Below are positions 25,366 through 37,903 of a stretch of 64,000 nucleotides of DNA, piece after piece. The stretch lies in the NCBI RefSeq assembly GCF_009017415.1, contig NC_092407.1, forward strand, positions 2,294,001-2,358,000, given 5' to 3'. The notes beneath the pieces are model-generated. The model was given only the letters and a program-made list of their open reading frames with translations. It had not been told where the DNA came from and did not search any database. Both the position numbers and the translations under genes were made by a program. This stretch comes from Aspergillus flavus (taxonomy: Eukaryota > Ascomycota > Eurotiomycetes > Eurotiales > Aspergillaceae). The first letter of the stretch is position 1; every line of letters begins with the position of its first letter.

Positions 25366-28280
25366 GTTTACGACGGCTACTGCGCCTCAGGGGAAACTGA
25401 TACAGCGGATACTTCGCGAATAATTACCACTGCCGATTGAACACACATAATTTTTTCTCTGGTATCCAGCGTTTGAAGGACCGACGAACCTCGCATCACG
25501 TGATACCAAGCTCTCGTTTACAGATCGCCGTGGAGAGTAGAAGCTGTGCGCCTTGGTCTACTTGGCCGAACTTCAACTATTTCCCGAAGCGGTGTATGGG
25601 AAAGGGCACTGCAACGATACCTTTGTGTTAAATAAAGTTGGGCCTTGCGTATACGCGTTGGTCTTCGCAGATCCACCGCACCGGGGAGATAACAGATAAA
25701 CAAGAGCATACATGAACAGGCGTCTAGCTACCAGAAGACTTGGGTCTAGGCACGCAGAGTTCAGTCTTGGTGCGACCCATCTCTTCTTCTAGAGGACCCT
25801 GATGTCGATCATCCCGCAATGGAGTTGATCTACCAAGCTAGCAGCGACGAAATAACTTTCCGTGACGACAGGCGCGACAAAATCCGTACAATTTGATAGC
25901 TCATAGAAAATCAGATCCCAGAACTGCTGAGAAAAGTTGATATTATGACATCACTGCTGCGAAGGCTTTGCTTGATGGTTCTGAGCAAGATACCAGCAGA
26001 ATGCCTTGATACCCGAGGTGTCCAAGCGCTAGAACCTGTCAGGATTCAGGGCTTCACCCCACAACTCCACGAGGCTGTTTTTACGGCAAGGCCCACTGGC
26101 TGGGAAACCCGCCAATGGACGGGCAGAACAAGTCCCGGGATCTGCGGCGTGGGAAGATCGGGGAGGACTAACTCAAACTCCCAGTGGGCAGTCGTGCACA
26201 AGTTCCTGAGAAGGGAACATTAGTAATCGGTGCAGGCGTATCGAGAGTCCGTGACCCGGTTCCAGGACGAGACCAGGCTCCAGCAGGGTAGGCCTAGCCT
26301 ACTCACTAGCTCCGGCACGGGGGCTGTGCAAACTGCTCTTACGCAACTGGGGGGCGCTAGACCCATGGATGCCCTCCTGCCGTAACGCTCTTGTATCAGG
26401 ATCGTTACCCAGTACCGTTGTCGTAATTTTAATTCCGGCGAACCCCTGACCCACCGTATTTCAATTACCGCCAGACCGCTTCATACTTATACTCCATAGT
26501 GGCAACAGCAATCGCAATTATGATGATCACTCACTCTGAAGGAGTGGATTGGATTCCCTGGGATCATCTTATAAAGATCAATGCAAATGTTATCAGTGAG
26601 CTACTACTGGCCTTGGCGGTGGACTTTCGGGCTTCCCATCATTCCCTCCATTCCTCGGTGATGAGATTTTCACTCTTATATCCATCCAAGGGAGGAGGTA
26701 GGATTCGAAATGCTTCTGAACCAGATCCTATCCATGGATGAATGTCGGATAAAAGCGACAACCTCCTTCCAGAAGCGACTTTGTATCGAAAATGACGTCA
26801 CTTGCACACGACAACTCAAGCGTCTCGTCCAGTCAATGCAGCCATCGACCTCATCAATCGGGTGTCAAAATGAAACCCGACTCTAAGCCCTAAGCGCTAC
26901 AAGACACCACATGCCACAAGATCCCGTCGAACCAACCATATTAAAAATCAGCACAATATTCAACTCTCACAAGCTCTGCATAATTCAACCACTATAAAAC
27001 ATGCATCCACACCAGTGCCCCCTTCGAAATACCCCAAACAACCAAAACGGAACCCCTTAGATACACCCCAAGCCCTGAAACTCGAACTTCTCCCCCCCAC
27101 CGAACCGAAGGGCCCTAACGACAGGCAGCAGAGAGTGCACTGCCTCCTCTTTCCCCACTATAATGCATACAGTAATACAGTATACCTCCTTATTCCCCAC
27201 AGAGACTGGAAATCGAGTCAAGAATTAAAGTCAAGTAAATGAAACCGTCCGTTCCCTGACATCATGGCGCTTTTGTGCCGGAGCTCTGATTGCACAAATC
27301 TCGAGAGTCCCTATGGAGGATCGAAATAGGGATATGTATGCATGTGCTCCGTCGTTAAGCCGGAGTCTACTACTAGTTACCTGCCTAGGCTAGGCAGAAT
27401 ATGCAAGATGTATCGGTGGCTTTGCCTCGAGCTGCCAGTTGGTCTGTGTTTGTGCATGACAGGTGTAGGCTATGTTAAGTATATGATGCTCCTTGCTTGG
27501 TATATCATTTTTTTTGTCAGGTTAGCTTACGTATTGATTGGATTGTTTATGTAAATTGTTTGTATACTATAGATGTATATCCGATGCGTGATCTAATATA
27601 GCTTCATATGGCGCGTAGTAAGTATTACTTTTCTGTCATATTGACCGGTTAGAGTTGGGGTTCTTCTCCCGCGGCCTCCCGCACGCTATTATGGCCCGTC
27701 GTCGAACCGGATATACGGAATTTCACATACATAGTTCGAGCATAAGAGTACGAACTGTTGCCTGTAAGGCTGAAGTCCCTGATTTGGAAGCTTCCGCGTC
27801 GTGCCTAGTGCTGAGCTATCGCATCTGTTGGGTTCCGCTTAGAGTGCCTTGCCTCGCTTCCGATGTTGACTGAGCCCCCGGGTGGACCAGGCAGACTTCA
27901 GGACTGCGGCATTAGATGTTGCAGACGGTGTCATGCGGTGAGTGTTGGCTGACTTGGTGATCAGACCATGGGTTTGATTGGGACGGATTCTTAGCTGATT
28001 TGTAGCGCAGCTGTATTATTTAGCCAGATTCGAGCAGAAGATTGGGTTCAAGTACGGTTTATCTCAGAAATGAGGGTGGCACAATGAGTAACCGTGGCTG
28101 CGCGAGCTTGTCGTTTATTTCATCTTCGCAGCGACGCTCTAATATGATCGTCGTATTGCCGCGCTTAATTATATGACGTCGAGATCCCCGTTTAAACGAG
28201 CTGACGAATGGACACTTCACTTCGCTATTAACATCCTAATCCGTTCGGACGAGGCAAACCACCCCGTAATTTTGACCTCA
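25366..28280. other. Gene-poor interval, possibly degraded sequence
   Basis: 2.9 kb without a supportable gene. Several ORFs of 60-92 codons exist but none shows a family motif, good codon pattern or splice continuation. The segment around 26880-27130 is strongly A/C-rich on the plus strand, and a CTATAAAAC element lies near 26990, so an untranslated transcript cannot be excluded. No long repeat or transposase was recognised. Confidence 0.4.
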
Positions 28281-29111
28281 TCAGAGCCCTCCAGACGGGA
28301 CAGACGGAAAAAAGGAGGGATCCTGCAGGCGCTGACGATTTCTCTTGGCAGCCTCGAGATTACGCAGTCTGTCGATGCGCATCTGATAGAAATTTCTGCG
28401 AGCCAATCCGGTCAGATCATGCTGAGCTGGGAAAGGGAATCCGGATCCTGAATCGGGTTAGGACTTACTTATGCAATGCGAAAATACGAGGCCCGTCATC
28501 CGACGTCGACGTGGACTGTGCTGACTTCTTGAGGGATTCAATCTTTCGTGTGTCAGCTTTAGCTTTTTGTTTGTCGGTTCTGATTCACGTTCAGGGTCTG
28601 AGCGTCTGGGTGGCCTGAGGGAGAATGGGCAGGGGAGGTAGGGTAGGGTAGGGTATAGACCTTATCGTCTCGTTCCTTCTCGTCATTGCCCTCCTGTTTG
28701 TCGGTGTTGGATGATTTTTCTTCCTTCTTTGACTCTTCGTCGGGTTTCTTCTCTTTCGACTTGTCTTTTTTCTTTTTTTGTCTCTCCTCGTACTCCTTCT
28801 TTACTTTCTCGATTTCTTTGGCTAATGCCTCTTCTTTCTTCTTCTTTTCCTCGGCCTCTGTGTCAACGATAGGAGAGCAGAAATGCCGATCCTTTAGATG
28901 AATAGGACAAACGTAGAAGAAATCCTTCAACGATGTTACTAATACCGTTCCATACCAACTAGTTATACTTTGAAAGAGGTTAGGAAGTATTTACCTTGTT
29001 GTCAGGCGTGATCATGACGCTGCTCGAGGGCTTGTGGCAGACGTAGCACGCCTTTGCCGCGGTGTCTGCTACCCGGCGGAGATGGTAGATGTTTTGGAAT
29101 GGCCCACTCAT
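28281..29111 (-). CDS. vfa1: Vps4-associated protein 1 (Vfa1 family)
   Basis: Vfa1 regulates the ESCRT ATPase Vps4 at endosomes. Exon 1 (29111-28995) encodes MSGPFQNIYHLRR and the first cysteine pair (CYVCHKPSS). Exon 2 starts at 28924 (DFFYVCPIHLKDRHFC, second Cys/His set), then a long Lys/Glu coiled segment. The C-terminal exons supply ADTRKIESLKK...PRIFALHK (ending 28469) and NFYQMRIDRLRN...LQDPSFFPSVPSGGL (28395-28281), the conserved Vps4-interacting tail. One junction is unresolved: exon 2 ends in phase 0 at 28656 (gtctat donor), but every acceptor before the ADTRK exon is in another phase. This may be an unusual splice site, an extra mini-exon or a small sequence error; the flanking conserved blocks are all present. 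Confidence 0.8.
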
Positions 29112-29489
29112 GTTCAATGAAAGGTGGATTATGGATCTAGTGGGAATAGATGTGTATATACGGGAGACAACCGAGAAACGTTCTGTACAAATATGTATGG
29201 AGGGGTCCAAGTAGTTGGGGAGATAAGATCTTGTTTGGCCTTTATCGGTGCGGAGATGTCATGTCATGTGACTGGTATAAAGATCGATCGTGATCTTGTT
29301 TCTATGCGTATTTTTGTTTAGTACTCTGGACCATGTTCAGTAGACGTACATGGATATTACTATGATTAGTTGCTATGGATTTGCTTTTGTTTAGAAGGTA
29401 TACACGATACCCTATGCTTTCCGGAGTCCATGAGACTCTTAAAGCCTGTACGCCATACTATATGCCAACATTATTCTATACAGTAACAT
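29112..29489. other. Intergenic region between vfa1 and the thioesterase gene
   Basis: 378 bp, the vfa1 promoter and the thioesterase 3' end, both genes on the minus strand. TGTGTATATACG near 29150 is a weak TATA-like sequence. Nothing else is seen. Confidence 0.35.
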
Positions 29490-31106
29490 CTATTCAGTCA
29501 CACTATCCTTGAGCCCTCTAAGAGCACTAAACTCCCTCGACCCAGCAGGAGCCAATGCAGCCGCATTCTGTGACCGTCTCCTGGCATCGGTCCAGAGCAT
29601 AAACTCGCCGTAACTCTTCGGCATGACCTGAATATCCTTCTCAACCAAGAAGGTGTAGTTGAACTGGCCGGTCGACTTCTTGGTGCCATGCTCCACATCC
29701 CTGACCTTGGTGTCCACGCGGACCTGAACCTTGGTGTACTTGCTGCCTGACTCGGTTTCGACAGGCTCTGTATAGGCAACCGTGGCGCGAAGGTACAGGA
29801 CGCTGCCGACGGGAACGGGGTTCTCGAAGGTGCTAGGATCAAGGGAGATGAAGTTGGGTCGAGCGTGGGAGAAAGACGCTACACAGCAGAATGCAAGCTC
29901 GAAGGTCTGCTTCAAAAGGAAACCACCGAAGATCATGAAGTTGTGACGGTTGCGGTCTTGCGGCTGCATGATCATGGCTGATTTCAAGTTGGTGTCGCTC
30001 ATGAAGACCATGTTTGATGGTCTCTGATCGGGAGATTCGGGGCCTGTGTGACGTTAGTGGCTGTGACCACAACAGAGCATTGGAGAGTAGCCACGTACTC
30101 AGGTATGACATCTCCTTGGTCCACATGGAGTGAATCAGGTTACTCTCTTCGTCGTCTGGGGCCTTCTGAAGCAGACTTCGTTTTCTCAGCCCTTTCTTGG
30201 CCTGATAGTTTTCTTCTCCCTTTTTGAAGAGAAGACGTTCTTCGTCGGTTTCTAGCAGAAGGGGTGCAACATTGACGGGTCTAAGGAGCGTTAGTACGGT
30301 ACTATGAGACGCAGCTACTCGACGAACGTACTTCTTGGTAGCCGGATCCAGAGACACCATTGTGAAGGCGCAAGTGATCAGGACGTCCTCAGGTTTCGCC
30401 TTCTGTCCTTCAGGAGGGGCCTTTGCGACCTGCAGAGATATCTCCATACTAGAGCGGCCTGTAGCGTAGGTAACCTGGCCACTGAGCTCGAGATCGCAGA
30501 TCTCCATCAGAGGATGTTCGATGGTGATTCGGTCACATGCAGCGGTCACAGTCGTCACCGAGCCTCCGGTGTGTCTGTAAGCAATGATACCGGCTAGGGC
30601 ATCCAGGTCCATCAGTAGCGATCCCAACCTGGCTTCGTCAGCAATGACTCATTCTCCAAGGCATATATGTCAGATTGGTTACCTGATATGCCCCGAAGCA
30701 TTCAAATATGTATCAAGGAGCCATTTGTCTTGTGCCAACGGCAAAATCTGTTCAAACATTAGACCATGACTCAGCAAATGCAAGCATTCTTACTCACAGC
30801 ACTATAATGACTATCCGACATCTTCTTAGGGGTCAGATCGGGCTTCGCGACCGGCGCAGAAGCTCCCTTGCCGGACTTCGCATCCTCTCTGCTCTTCGTC
30901 AATGCTTCAATCCACGGTGTCTTGACGCGCATGGGCATCCACGTAGGTCGGGACGCCGCATTGGATTGACTGGTGTGAAAATCCTTGGACGCAAGACACA
31001 ATTGCGATGGGCGCTCTGCGGCCCTTGTCCGGAGAATGCTATTAGTTGCAGATGTTAAGCATTTCGAGCGGGTCGCAGCGGACCGTCGCGTGGTTAGTCC
31101 CAACAT
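29490..31106 (-). CDS. Mitochondrial acyl-CoA thioesterase (Acot9-like, double hotdog)
   Basis: Hydrolyses acyl-CoA to free acid and CoA. Five exons (31106-30798, 30747-30683, 30628-30332, 30280-30099, 30043-29490) join exactly to 468 residues. The N-terminus (MLGLTTRRSAATRSKCL...) is basic with no early acids, a likely mitochondrial presequence. The body shows two hotdog-type halves: GSLLMDLDALAGIIAYRHT with VTAACDRI, then RHNFMIFGGFLLKQTFELAF with FISLDPSTFENPVPVGSVL, the pattern of Acot9/brown-fat-type thioesterases. The first long reading alone lacks the mitochondrial exon, and reading through the intron at 30281-30331 inserts a non-family segment, so the spliced model is preferred. It is divergent from the 2-hydroxy-acid oxidase gene. 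Confidence 0.85.
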
Positions 31107-31740
31107 TGTGTAAACTTAGGTTAGTTCCAGAGGGCGTTTGGGAGGAAGGTTAGTTGAAGGGAGAGTTTGGGGTAGAAATGGTCACTGTCGGCATCGGGGT
31201 CATGTTCCCGAGGCCTGTTGGCCGATTACCGATCTTTCTTCCGGAGGATATCGGGACCCGTCAAAGGTTATTCCCTCGGGAATTTGCACGGCTTCTTCAT
31301 GTTGGAGGATAATATTCGATGTGTCAAAAGAGTTCATGGCTATTCTTAGAATATAGTATGGACTACGAGGGGGATGTTCAATCCGTAGGACTAGTATCCC
31401 TCTCAATGCTGCATGTCGAGGAACATCATTTTAGTTCATCTGCTCAATGACATCATCGCCGTCCTCCTATCTTATCGGCGATGTCATGAACTCCTATTGT
31501 TGGTGAAGAACTATGTCGATGCTTCTTCCAATTAAACGTTCTCATACTCCTAAGAACCAACAATTATTGGCCTGTGTCCCTGTCAGGGTTTATCAAGAGC
31601 TTAATTGATCTGCTCCACCATGTCTCTCGCCCGAGAGCTGCGTCAAAATGAAGTCATAACCCATATAAATACATGATGGTCGTCTCTATTCTTTACGTAG
31701 TAAATTTTATACAGACAGATCAATTGAAGCCTCCTGAACA
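31107..31740. promoter_or_regulatory. Divergent promoter region with a TATA element
   Basis: 634 bp between two divergent genes. TATAAATA at 31664-31671 lies about 77 bp upstream of the hydroxy-acid oxidase ATG and is a good TATA box for it. No other element is clear. Confidence 0.55.
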
Positions 31741-33178
31741 ATGAGTGACCCAACAAACCCCAACATCCAGAAGAGAACAACGCCACAATGGGCGTTGTAC
31801 CAGCGCGAGAACTTCTGGAAGCTCAACGAGGGCCAAACGCCTCCTTTCAACACAGGTACGACGTTTCCTGCACTTGACTAGCAAAAGTAAGCACCTTGGG
31901 CTGACCATGGCTCGTGTCCGCATAGATCCTATCAAATTGGAGCAGTTGGCTCATGAGAAGCTTAGTCAAGGCGGTTGGTATGGCTCCAACTTCTGCAATT
32001 ATAGGACGTATATTGTCTAATACATGCGTAGGTACTATGCATCCTCTAATGCGGGCATGTCCAACACCCACCTGGCGAACCGTCAAGCCTTTTTCCGTCA
32101 CCGTATCATCCCCCGACAACTAGTAGATACCAACCTGCGAGATACAACTACGGAGATCTTTGGACACCACGTATCAGCCCCAATAGGCTTTGCGCCCATC
32201 GGAATCAACAAAATTTACCATCCATCAGCAGAAGCCGCAGTCGCCAAGGTTGCAGGCGAACTCAATCTCCCGTACTGCCTCTCTACAGCAGGAAGCACAC
32301 CGATTGAGAAAGTCGCAGAAGCAAATGGCCAAGGTCCCCGGTTCTATCAGCTGTATATGCCGCATGATGACGAGTTGACACTGTCTCTCCTCAACCGGGC
32401 ATGGAAGTCCGGGTTTGATGCGCTCATCCTCACTACTGACACCTGGCAGCTTGGCTGGCGACATGACGATGTGGCCAATTCCAATTATGCCTTCTACCGC
32501 GGGACCGGTGCCGACCTAGGCTTGACAGACCCTGTATTCCAGAAGCGATGTCGCGAAGAAGGTATTGACCCGGAGAAGGACATCGTCGCAGCCTCGGCAA
32601 AATGGATTGACTCCGTCTGGCATGGACGTGCATGGTCCTGGGAGAAGATCCCCTGGTTAATCGAACAATGGAAGAAGATTTCCGGTGGAAGACCTTTCGC
32701 TATCAAGGGGATCCAGTCGGTCGCAGATGCAAAAAAGTGCGTCGAGTACGGCGTCGACGGTATCGTGGTGAGCAATCATGCCGGTCGGCAGGTGGACGGA
32801 GCCATCGCAAGTCTTGATGCACTAGAGAATATTGCCAATGCTGTTGGTGACCAGATTTACATCATGTATGACTCTGGAGTTCGCGGCGCGAGTGATGTCG
32901 CGAAAGCGCTGGCGCTGGGTGCCCGGTTCGTGTTTGTCGGCCGGCTCTGGATCTGGGGGCTCAGTATCATGGGAGAGGAGGGAGTCCGTCATGTTATGAA
33001 ATCGCTGCTCGCTGACTTTGACATTTTCATGTGTGTTGCGGGATTCAACAGCGTGAAGGAACTTGACCGATCGATTTTAGGTATGCTTGCGTATGTGCAG
33101 CTGTCTTTTCAATGAGCTAACACTTCTGTAGAATCATACCCGAAAGGATATACCCTTATCCCGGACAAAGTCTTGTGA
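31741..33178 (+). CDS. FMN-dependent 2-hydroxy-acid oxidase / lactate 2-monooxygenase-like
   Basis: An FMN enzyme of the (S)-2-hydroxy-acid dehydrogenase TIM-barrel family. Exons are 31741-31855, 31926-31977, 32032-33080 and 33132-33178, joining exactly to 420 residues. Visible signatures are APIGFAPIGINKIYHP (FMN-phosphate/entry strand), LILTTDTWQLGWR, PFAIKGI with the flavin lysine, and the active-site SNHAGRQVDG containing the catalytic histidine and the substrate arginine, then YDSGVRGASDVAKALALGA. The usual motif is SNHGGRQ; alanine replaces the first glycine after His here. The QVDGA form and the spacing resemble lactate 2-monooxygenases more than glycolate oxidases, but the substrate cannot be told. 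There is no heme domain and no presequence, so it is probably cytosolic. Confidence 0.82.
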
Positions 33179-34213
33179 ACTGATGAAGTAGACATATAAT
33201 GCAATGCACTGCAAGGGTTTATACGCAGTATAGAACAGGGGACACTGTCTGCTGGAGTAGGAATAATACATATGAAGACCTCCACACCCACTTTCCTTTT
33301 AGTCCCATGCAACCTCTTCTATCACCGCCATCCGAGTAACCATCACATAAACTATCGCCCAGTAAAGGCAAAGTAATCTATCTAAGCTTTTCCCAGGTGG
33401 GCCCGGTTAAGGAGATCTGATAACCATAATTCCATATAGTCGACTCAGGTTCCACATAGTTCAACCTCAAGATCACAAGGCTGACAGACCTCGTATATAA
33501 GTAGACGATCAGTGCAGAAGATACACTTAATATGTAACAGTTGGTGTCTGGGGTAGATATAACTGGCTCATTGATCCCTGCTTAGTGCCGACACTAGCCT
33601 CCATGATCTCGATAGCGTTACATCTGCTGGGATATAAACTATGCTGCCTGAAATGTAATGACTTGTCGAGCTTGAGCAGTCGGTGACTGACGGGGTGTGA
33701 CTTGGTGAATGTAATAAGAGGGGCTTGTAGAGGCTCTTGCTTGTGTTTCTTATGTTGTATGTGGAAGGTTTGAATTTTCTAGGATGCAGCGACGTCTAAT
33801 TAAGCGAGTTCTTATCTTGGTGGCACCTCTGTGGTCAAGGGCTATGTGCTAATTACGGGGATATTGGGACTTCAGACAGTTGAGGTGTAACAGTTTCTTT
33901 GAGTAGAATTGTCCGGATAAAAGAATGATTGTTGTCCGGACTGAGAAGTATCTATTTACCGATGTTGAGACGGTATAGTTCGAATATATAGTCCTAGACT
34001 AGGGACATCGTACGTGCATGCGAGGTATGTCCCAGGAGGCCGGATGATAGAGGCGCCAAGGTACTGACAGGAGAATATACAGAAAGCCTTCAGAACGATC
34101 GCAACTGCAGCGGCTGATGCCATGGTCGCCATGTTCTAACGGGTACTGGGTCGGATAGTAGTATTATATATGCAAGAAATAGTAGCGAACCTATTGAGAC
34201 TCACGTGATCACA
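33179..34213. other. Convergent intergenic region
   Basis: 1.03 kb between the converging oxidase and aspartic protease genes. No reading frame longer than about 60 codons has any family signature. It marks the end of the dense housekeeping block. Confidence 0.4.
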
Positions 34214-35635
34214 CTAGGCGAGCCAAAGTGTGCACAGAACGACCATCAAGGCAGGCAGATAATGCACGCCGGTCTTCACACCAGCAGAGGTAGCTTCTGT
34301 CGCACTTGAGCTCGCGGCGGCAGCAGTAGCGGAGTCAGCCTTGTCGGTTCCAGTAGCAGTGGTAGTTGTCGTAGATGCCTTTGCGCTGGAGTTCCCACGC
34401 ACCGCAAACCCGACGCGGTCTTGGTCGAAGTCAAACACCGTATACACGTTCTTGAGGAAGACATCGCCCACAAGCCATTCGTTGTCACCGAACATCTGGT
34501 GGCCGATGATCGTCGAAACACAACCCGACCCGTACTTCGAACCGACATAATCCTTGGGAGAAATTGTATAACTCTTGCCCGAAAAAGTAAGTTCAACTTT
34601 GGCAGTGGAATTGCAGGGAATAACGAAGTTTTCGTCCCCCGAGGCACTGGAGCCTGGAATCAACTTATGCAATGCGGCTGCATCCTTCGGTGGGATCAGA
34701 GCGTAGGATGTGCCGGTGTCGATGATGGCCGTTTTGTTGACGAAGTTGCAGGCATTGCCATCCACGCTGGCATCGTCCAGAGGGATGGTCCATCGATTGT
34801 TACCGCTGAGAGCGTCGGTGTACGAAATGTTCCCGGTAAATTTAGTCTTGTCGACGCCACCAAACGTCACAGCACCATCCTTCCCTCCGTCGGCAGCGCG
34901 AGAGAGACTGAAGCTGACAATGTTTGACTTGAGGGATTTCTGCTCTATGACGGCTTCCATGAACGAGGGACCGTACGATCCCTCCTCAGCGCGGCCAAGG
35001 CCGATAATTCCATCCATGGGGTAATTCTGAAACTGGTCCGACGCATTGGAAGCCAGTCCGAACAACATGCGCACATCCATACCAGCAATCGAGAAAGTAT
35101 CATTTCCGAGGACGCCACTAACCTGCCCGGTTCCATAACCCACGCCCCATTCCTTGTTGGTTAGTAGGAGACTTGTCGAAGCGTGTTCACCAAATGTGTT
35201 GTGCAATTTGCAGGAATTTGTTGTGCAGTCCGACCCGAAGAGCCATGTATTGACACCACCGGAGTCCAGCATCATCCACATCTTCTGACCTTGAGAGCCA
35301 ACTTTGACCGCTGCAAAGTAGGTATAGTCATTTCCGCCTTGGTTGAGCGCGGCCGTATTGGGTGATGTCGGATCATCTGATAACATAATCTTGAAATTGT
35401 TGTCACGGCGAAAGGCGGCCCTTTTGATGTCCAGGGTTAAAATATCATCCCCGGTGGCTGATTCCGGTTCATCCTTCACATCCTCTGACGGCAACTCATA
35501 TGGGAAAAAACGACGCAGTAGCTTATCACTAGCGGCATCGGTAACAGGATCACCAAGCTCTATGTGGTAGGGCACAAATGCCGTGACACTAGCGTAAAGA
35601 GATGATGTAGCGAGAAGACATCGTAAGAAACGCAT
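34214..35635 (-). CDS. Secreted/GPI-anchored aspartic protease (yapsin/candidapepsin-like)
   Basis: An A1-family aspartic endopeptidase, single exon, 473 residues. A signal peptide ([19 protein letters not shown]) is followed by a propeptide of about 80 residues containing KLLRRFF and DIKRAAFRR processing-type basic sites. The first catalytic aspartate is in [14 protein letters not shown], with DSGG instead of the usual DTGS/DTGA. The flap-type tyrosine lies in [29 protein letters not shown] follows, and the second aspartate is in [14 protein letters not shown]. The C-terminus has a Ser/Thr/Ala-rich linker followed by a hydrophobic tail ([14 protein letters not shown]) typical of a GPI attachment signal. 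It probably acts at the plasma membrane or cell wall. A TATAAATA at 35846-35853 (TATTTATA on the coding strand) lies about 210 bp upstream. Confidence 0.88.
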   Translation of the reverse strand: MRFLRCLLATSSLYASVTAFVPYHIELGDPVTDAASDKLLRRFFPYELPSEDVKDEPESATGDDILTLDIKRAAFRRDNNFKIMLSDDPTSPNTAALNQGGNDYTYFAAVKVGSQGQKMWMMLDSGGVNTWLFGSDCTTNSCKLHNTFGEHASTSLLLTNKEWGVGYGTGQVSGVLGNDTFSIAGMDVRMLFGLASNASDQFQNYPMDGIIGLGRAEEGSYGPSFMEAVIEQKSLKSNIVSFSLSRAADGGKDGAVTFGGVDKTKFTGNISYTDALSGNNRWTIPLDDASVDGNACNFVNKTAIIDTGTSYALIPPKDAAALHKLIPGSSASGDENFVIPCNSTAKVELTFSGKSYTISPKDYVGSKYGSGCVSTIIGHQMFGDNEWLVGDVFLKNVYTVFDFDQDRVGFAVRGNSSAKASTTTTTATGTDKADSATAAAASSSATEATSAGVKTGVHYLPALMVVLCTLWLA

Positions 35636-37903
35636 GACTTTATGTCAATTCTTCTAAAAAGAGAGGAAAGCGAACGGGCGCATTCGTGGGAAGAGACCGA
35701 CAAGCGGCAGTCAGGTTGAAAGAAGATGTCTGGGCTAGTATTCGATAAGGAACGAAAGATGATAATCAAGTCTTATGCAATACAAACTCGGAGAACGCTG
35801 TTTCTATGAGCAATTAATTGAATAAGACCCGACCAGACCAGCGGTTATAAATAGAACCCGAACAGAAGACAAACCGCGGAGGGAGAAGAATGCTTCGTGA
35901 AAAAACTGTAAGTAAGAAAGAACAAAGCCACATGCAAAGGAAGGAAGAGAGAAAAGACAAGCAATGCAGCCAACAGACCTGAAGTGAATGGTATTATGCA
36001 GCGATAGCCATGAGGGGAAGGACGTATAAAGAGCCGGATGCTACAGGCATGGATAGGAGTCCCAAAGTTGTATTACACAGAGGAGGACCCATCCTCCATC
36101 ATTCAGGAGCAAATAGTAGTCGGGGGGCTTCAACGGCCAAGCTCTTGGGTCTTCATGAGTGGCTCTGGTCGGAAACCGGCGCTGCTCTAGGCCCCGATCT
36201 ACAGCTGGACCGAACTTCTTCCATGGCTACCAAGTGGAGCTGAGTGAGGGGAGACATTGAGACAAAAAAGAAATATTCCCAGTTGATCCCCTGAATTGGA
36301 ACCTTGATTTTTCGGGTCATTGCATCATTGGATCCCCAAGGTGATCAGCGGTGGTGCGAATGAAAAGCGAAGACAAAGAATATGGGGAATGGATGGATGC
36401 AACTTCCACACATACATTAGTCTGCTCACATTCCCTCTTGGGTGGGTAGATTGTGTTTGAACATGTCGAACTATTTGTACGAACCACATCAGGGGCAACC
36501 TCTTTTTTTTCCCAGTGAGCCTCGGAAGTGTTTCAAATCTCCTCTTGGCATGACAGCTACCGATCCACTCGCTCAAGGCAACTCTTGAACTGGGTTAACG
36601 TGTAAATAGGAGAATTCTGATGGTTTTCCTTCCCCCCTTTGAGAGGAGTCGAAAAAAAAGAAAAAAAAACAACCGGTTGATCTGTCTCTTTGTGTGCAGG
36701 CGTTGATCGATCCGATTCACTGCGATAATTGAAACGACGGGGATGTTTGGTCGCAACCAAAGTTCTAGACTGCAAGCTGACGCACTCTCGGGCGCCCCAC
36801 TGCCCTCTTTTTTTCGCCACGATTTCAATGTGACTGTGTAAGGGTTATACACGGCATTAAGAGGCGTTTGTTATACGTACACGAGTGGCTGCGGTTCTTT
36901 TGTGGCTGCTAACGTAATGTCAGGCACTGGCTGAGTGTCTCCACGATGGGCCCATCGCTGGAACCTCTGTCCAACTTACTGCTCCAAATGTGGTATCGGG
37001 GCGGGTGGGATGCCATCTCCGTACCCCAGTCATGATAATTAATTGTGACATCGTAGTCGTCAAGCCGGCTTCAGGATATCTTCTGTGATAGAGTACGGGC
37101 CGTGCTCTCATCCTCCTGGGTGGAACACAAACACATTTCGAGAAGAAGACAAAGAATGCCGATCATGCAAACACATCCGAATAGGTCCGTTCTTGCATGG
37201 CAAACCTTGAAATTGGTATTCTCAGGCCAAGACGACCTGATCAGTAGTCGTGCATACGAAGTAAGTGAGCAGTTGTTTTCAGCAGGCCCCTTGCCGATTT
37301 CATAAGCTGTTTCAGTCACTTTTCAGGCGCTCGCCGAGTAGCCCGTGCATCCCGTACAGAATCCTCAGAGATGCCTGTCTTGCTCTCCCAGCGGAGTATC
37401 CTGGTTTCCCAGGTTGGCTCCTACTCATACCACGTGATATCACACGTACGGAATAGCATCGGTAGACTTTGGATCTTGTAACTCCACTCTCTATTTTTAT
37501 ATTATCACGAAGCCCAGAAGGAATGTTTTGATACCATTCTATTAAAATAGATTCTCGGCAGATCTAGGTGAGACCAGGTGAGACACTCTAAATAAAGGAA
37601 AAACACTAGTTGGTGGCTATTATACACAAAGTTGTTCTAGTGTAGGATTTATACTTTCTCGCACGTATCAATCCTATGCAAATTTGGGTTATGTTAGGCA
37701 TTTGGATTCTGAACTAGTGCTGATTTTATTCTTTCAGACGCAGGGTCCTTACTGGGAAGTAGCGGGAAAAGATTTGCGAAAGGGACTGATTTGCCCCCCT
37801 TGCTGCGAATAAAAGTGAGTGGAGAAAGCACCAAGACAAATTAAAATTCAACGTCTCAAGATATCAGAGTATGGTTATTCACCATCTATAAGACTGTAGG
37901 CGT
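35636..37903. other. Intergenic region between the aspartic protease and tryptophan synthase genes
   Basis: 2.27 kb without a supported gene. It includes the protease promoter (TATAAATA at 35846-35853), simple A/T tracts at about 36495-36510 and 36645-36670, and the 3' side of the tryptophan synthase gene. The ORF at 36010-36243 has no recognisable family. Confidence 0.4.

Noticed and set aside
28637..28660. Telomere-like repeat (TAGGG)n.
   Set aside because: The unit is a pentamer, not TTAGGG, only about four copies long, and lies inside a vfa1 intron.
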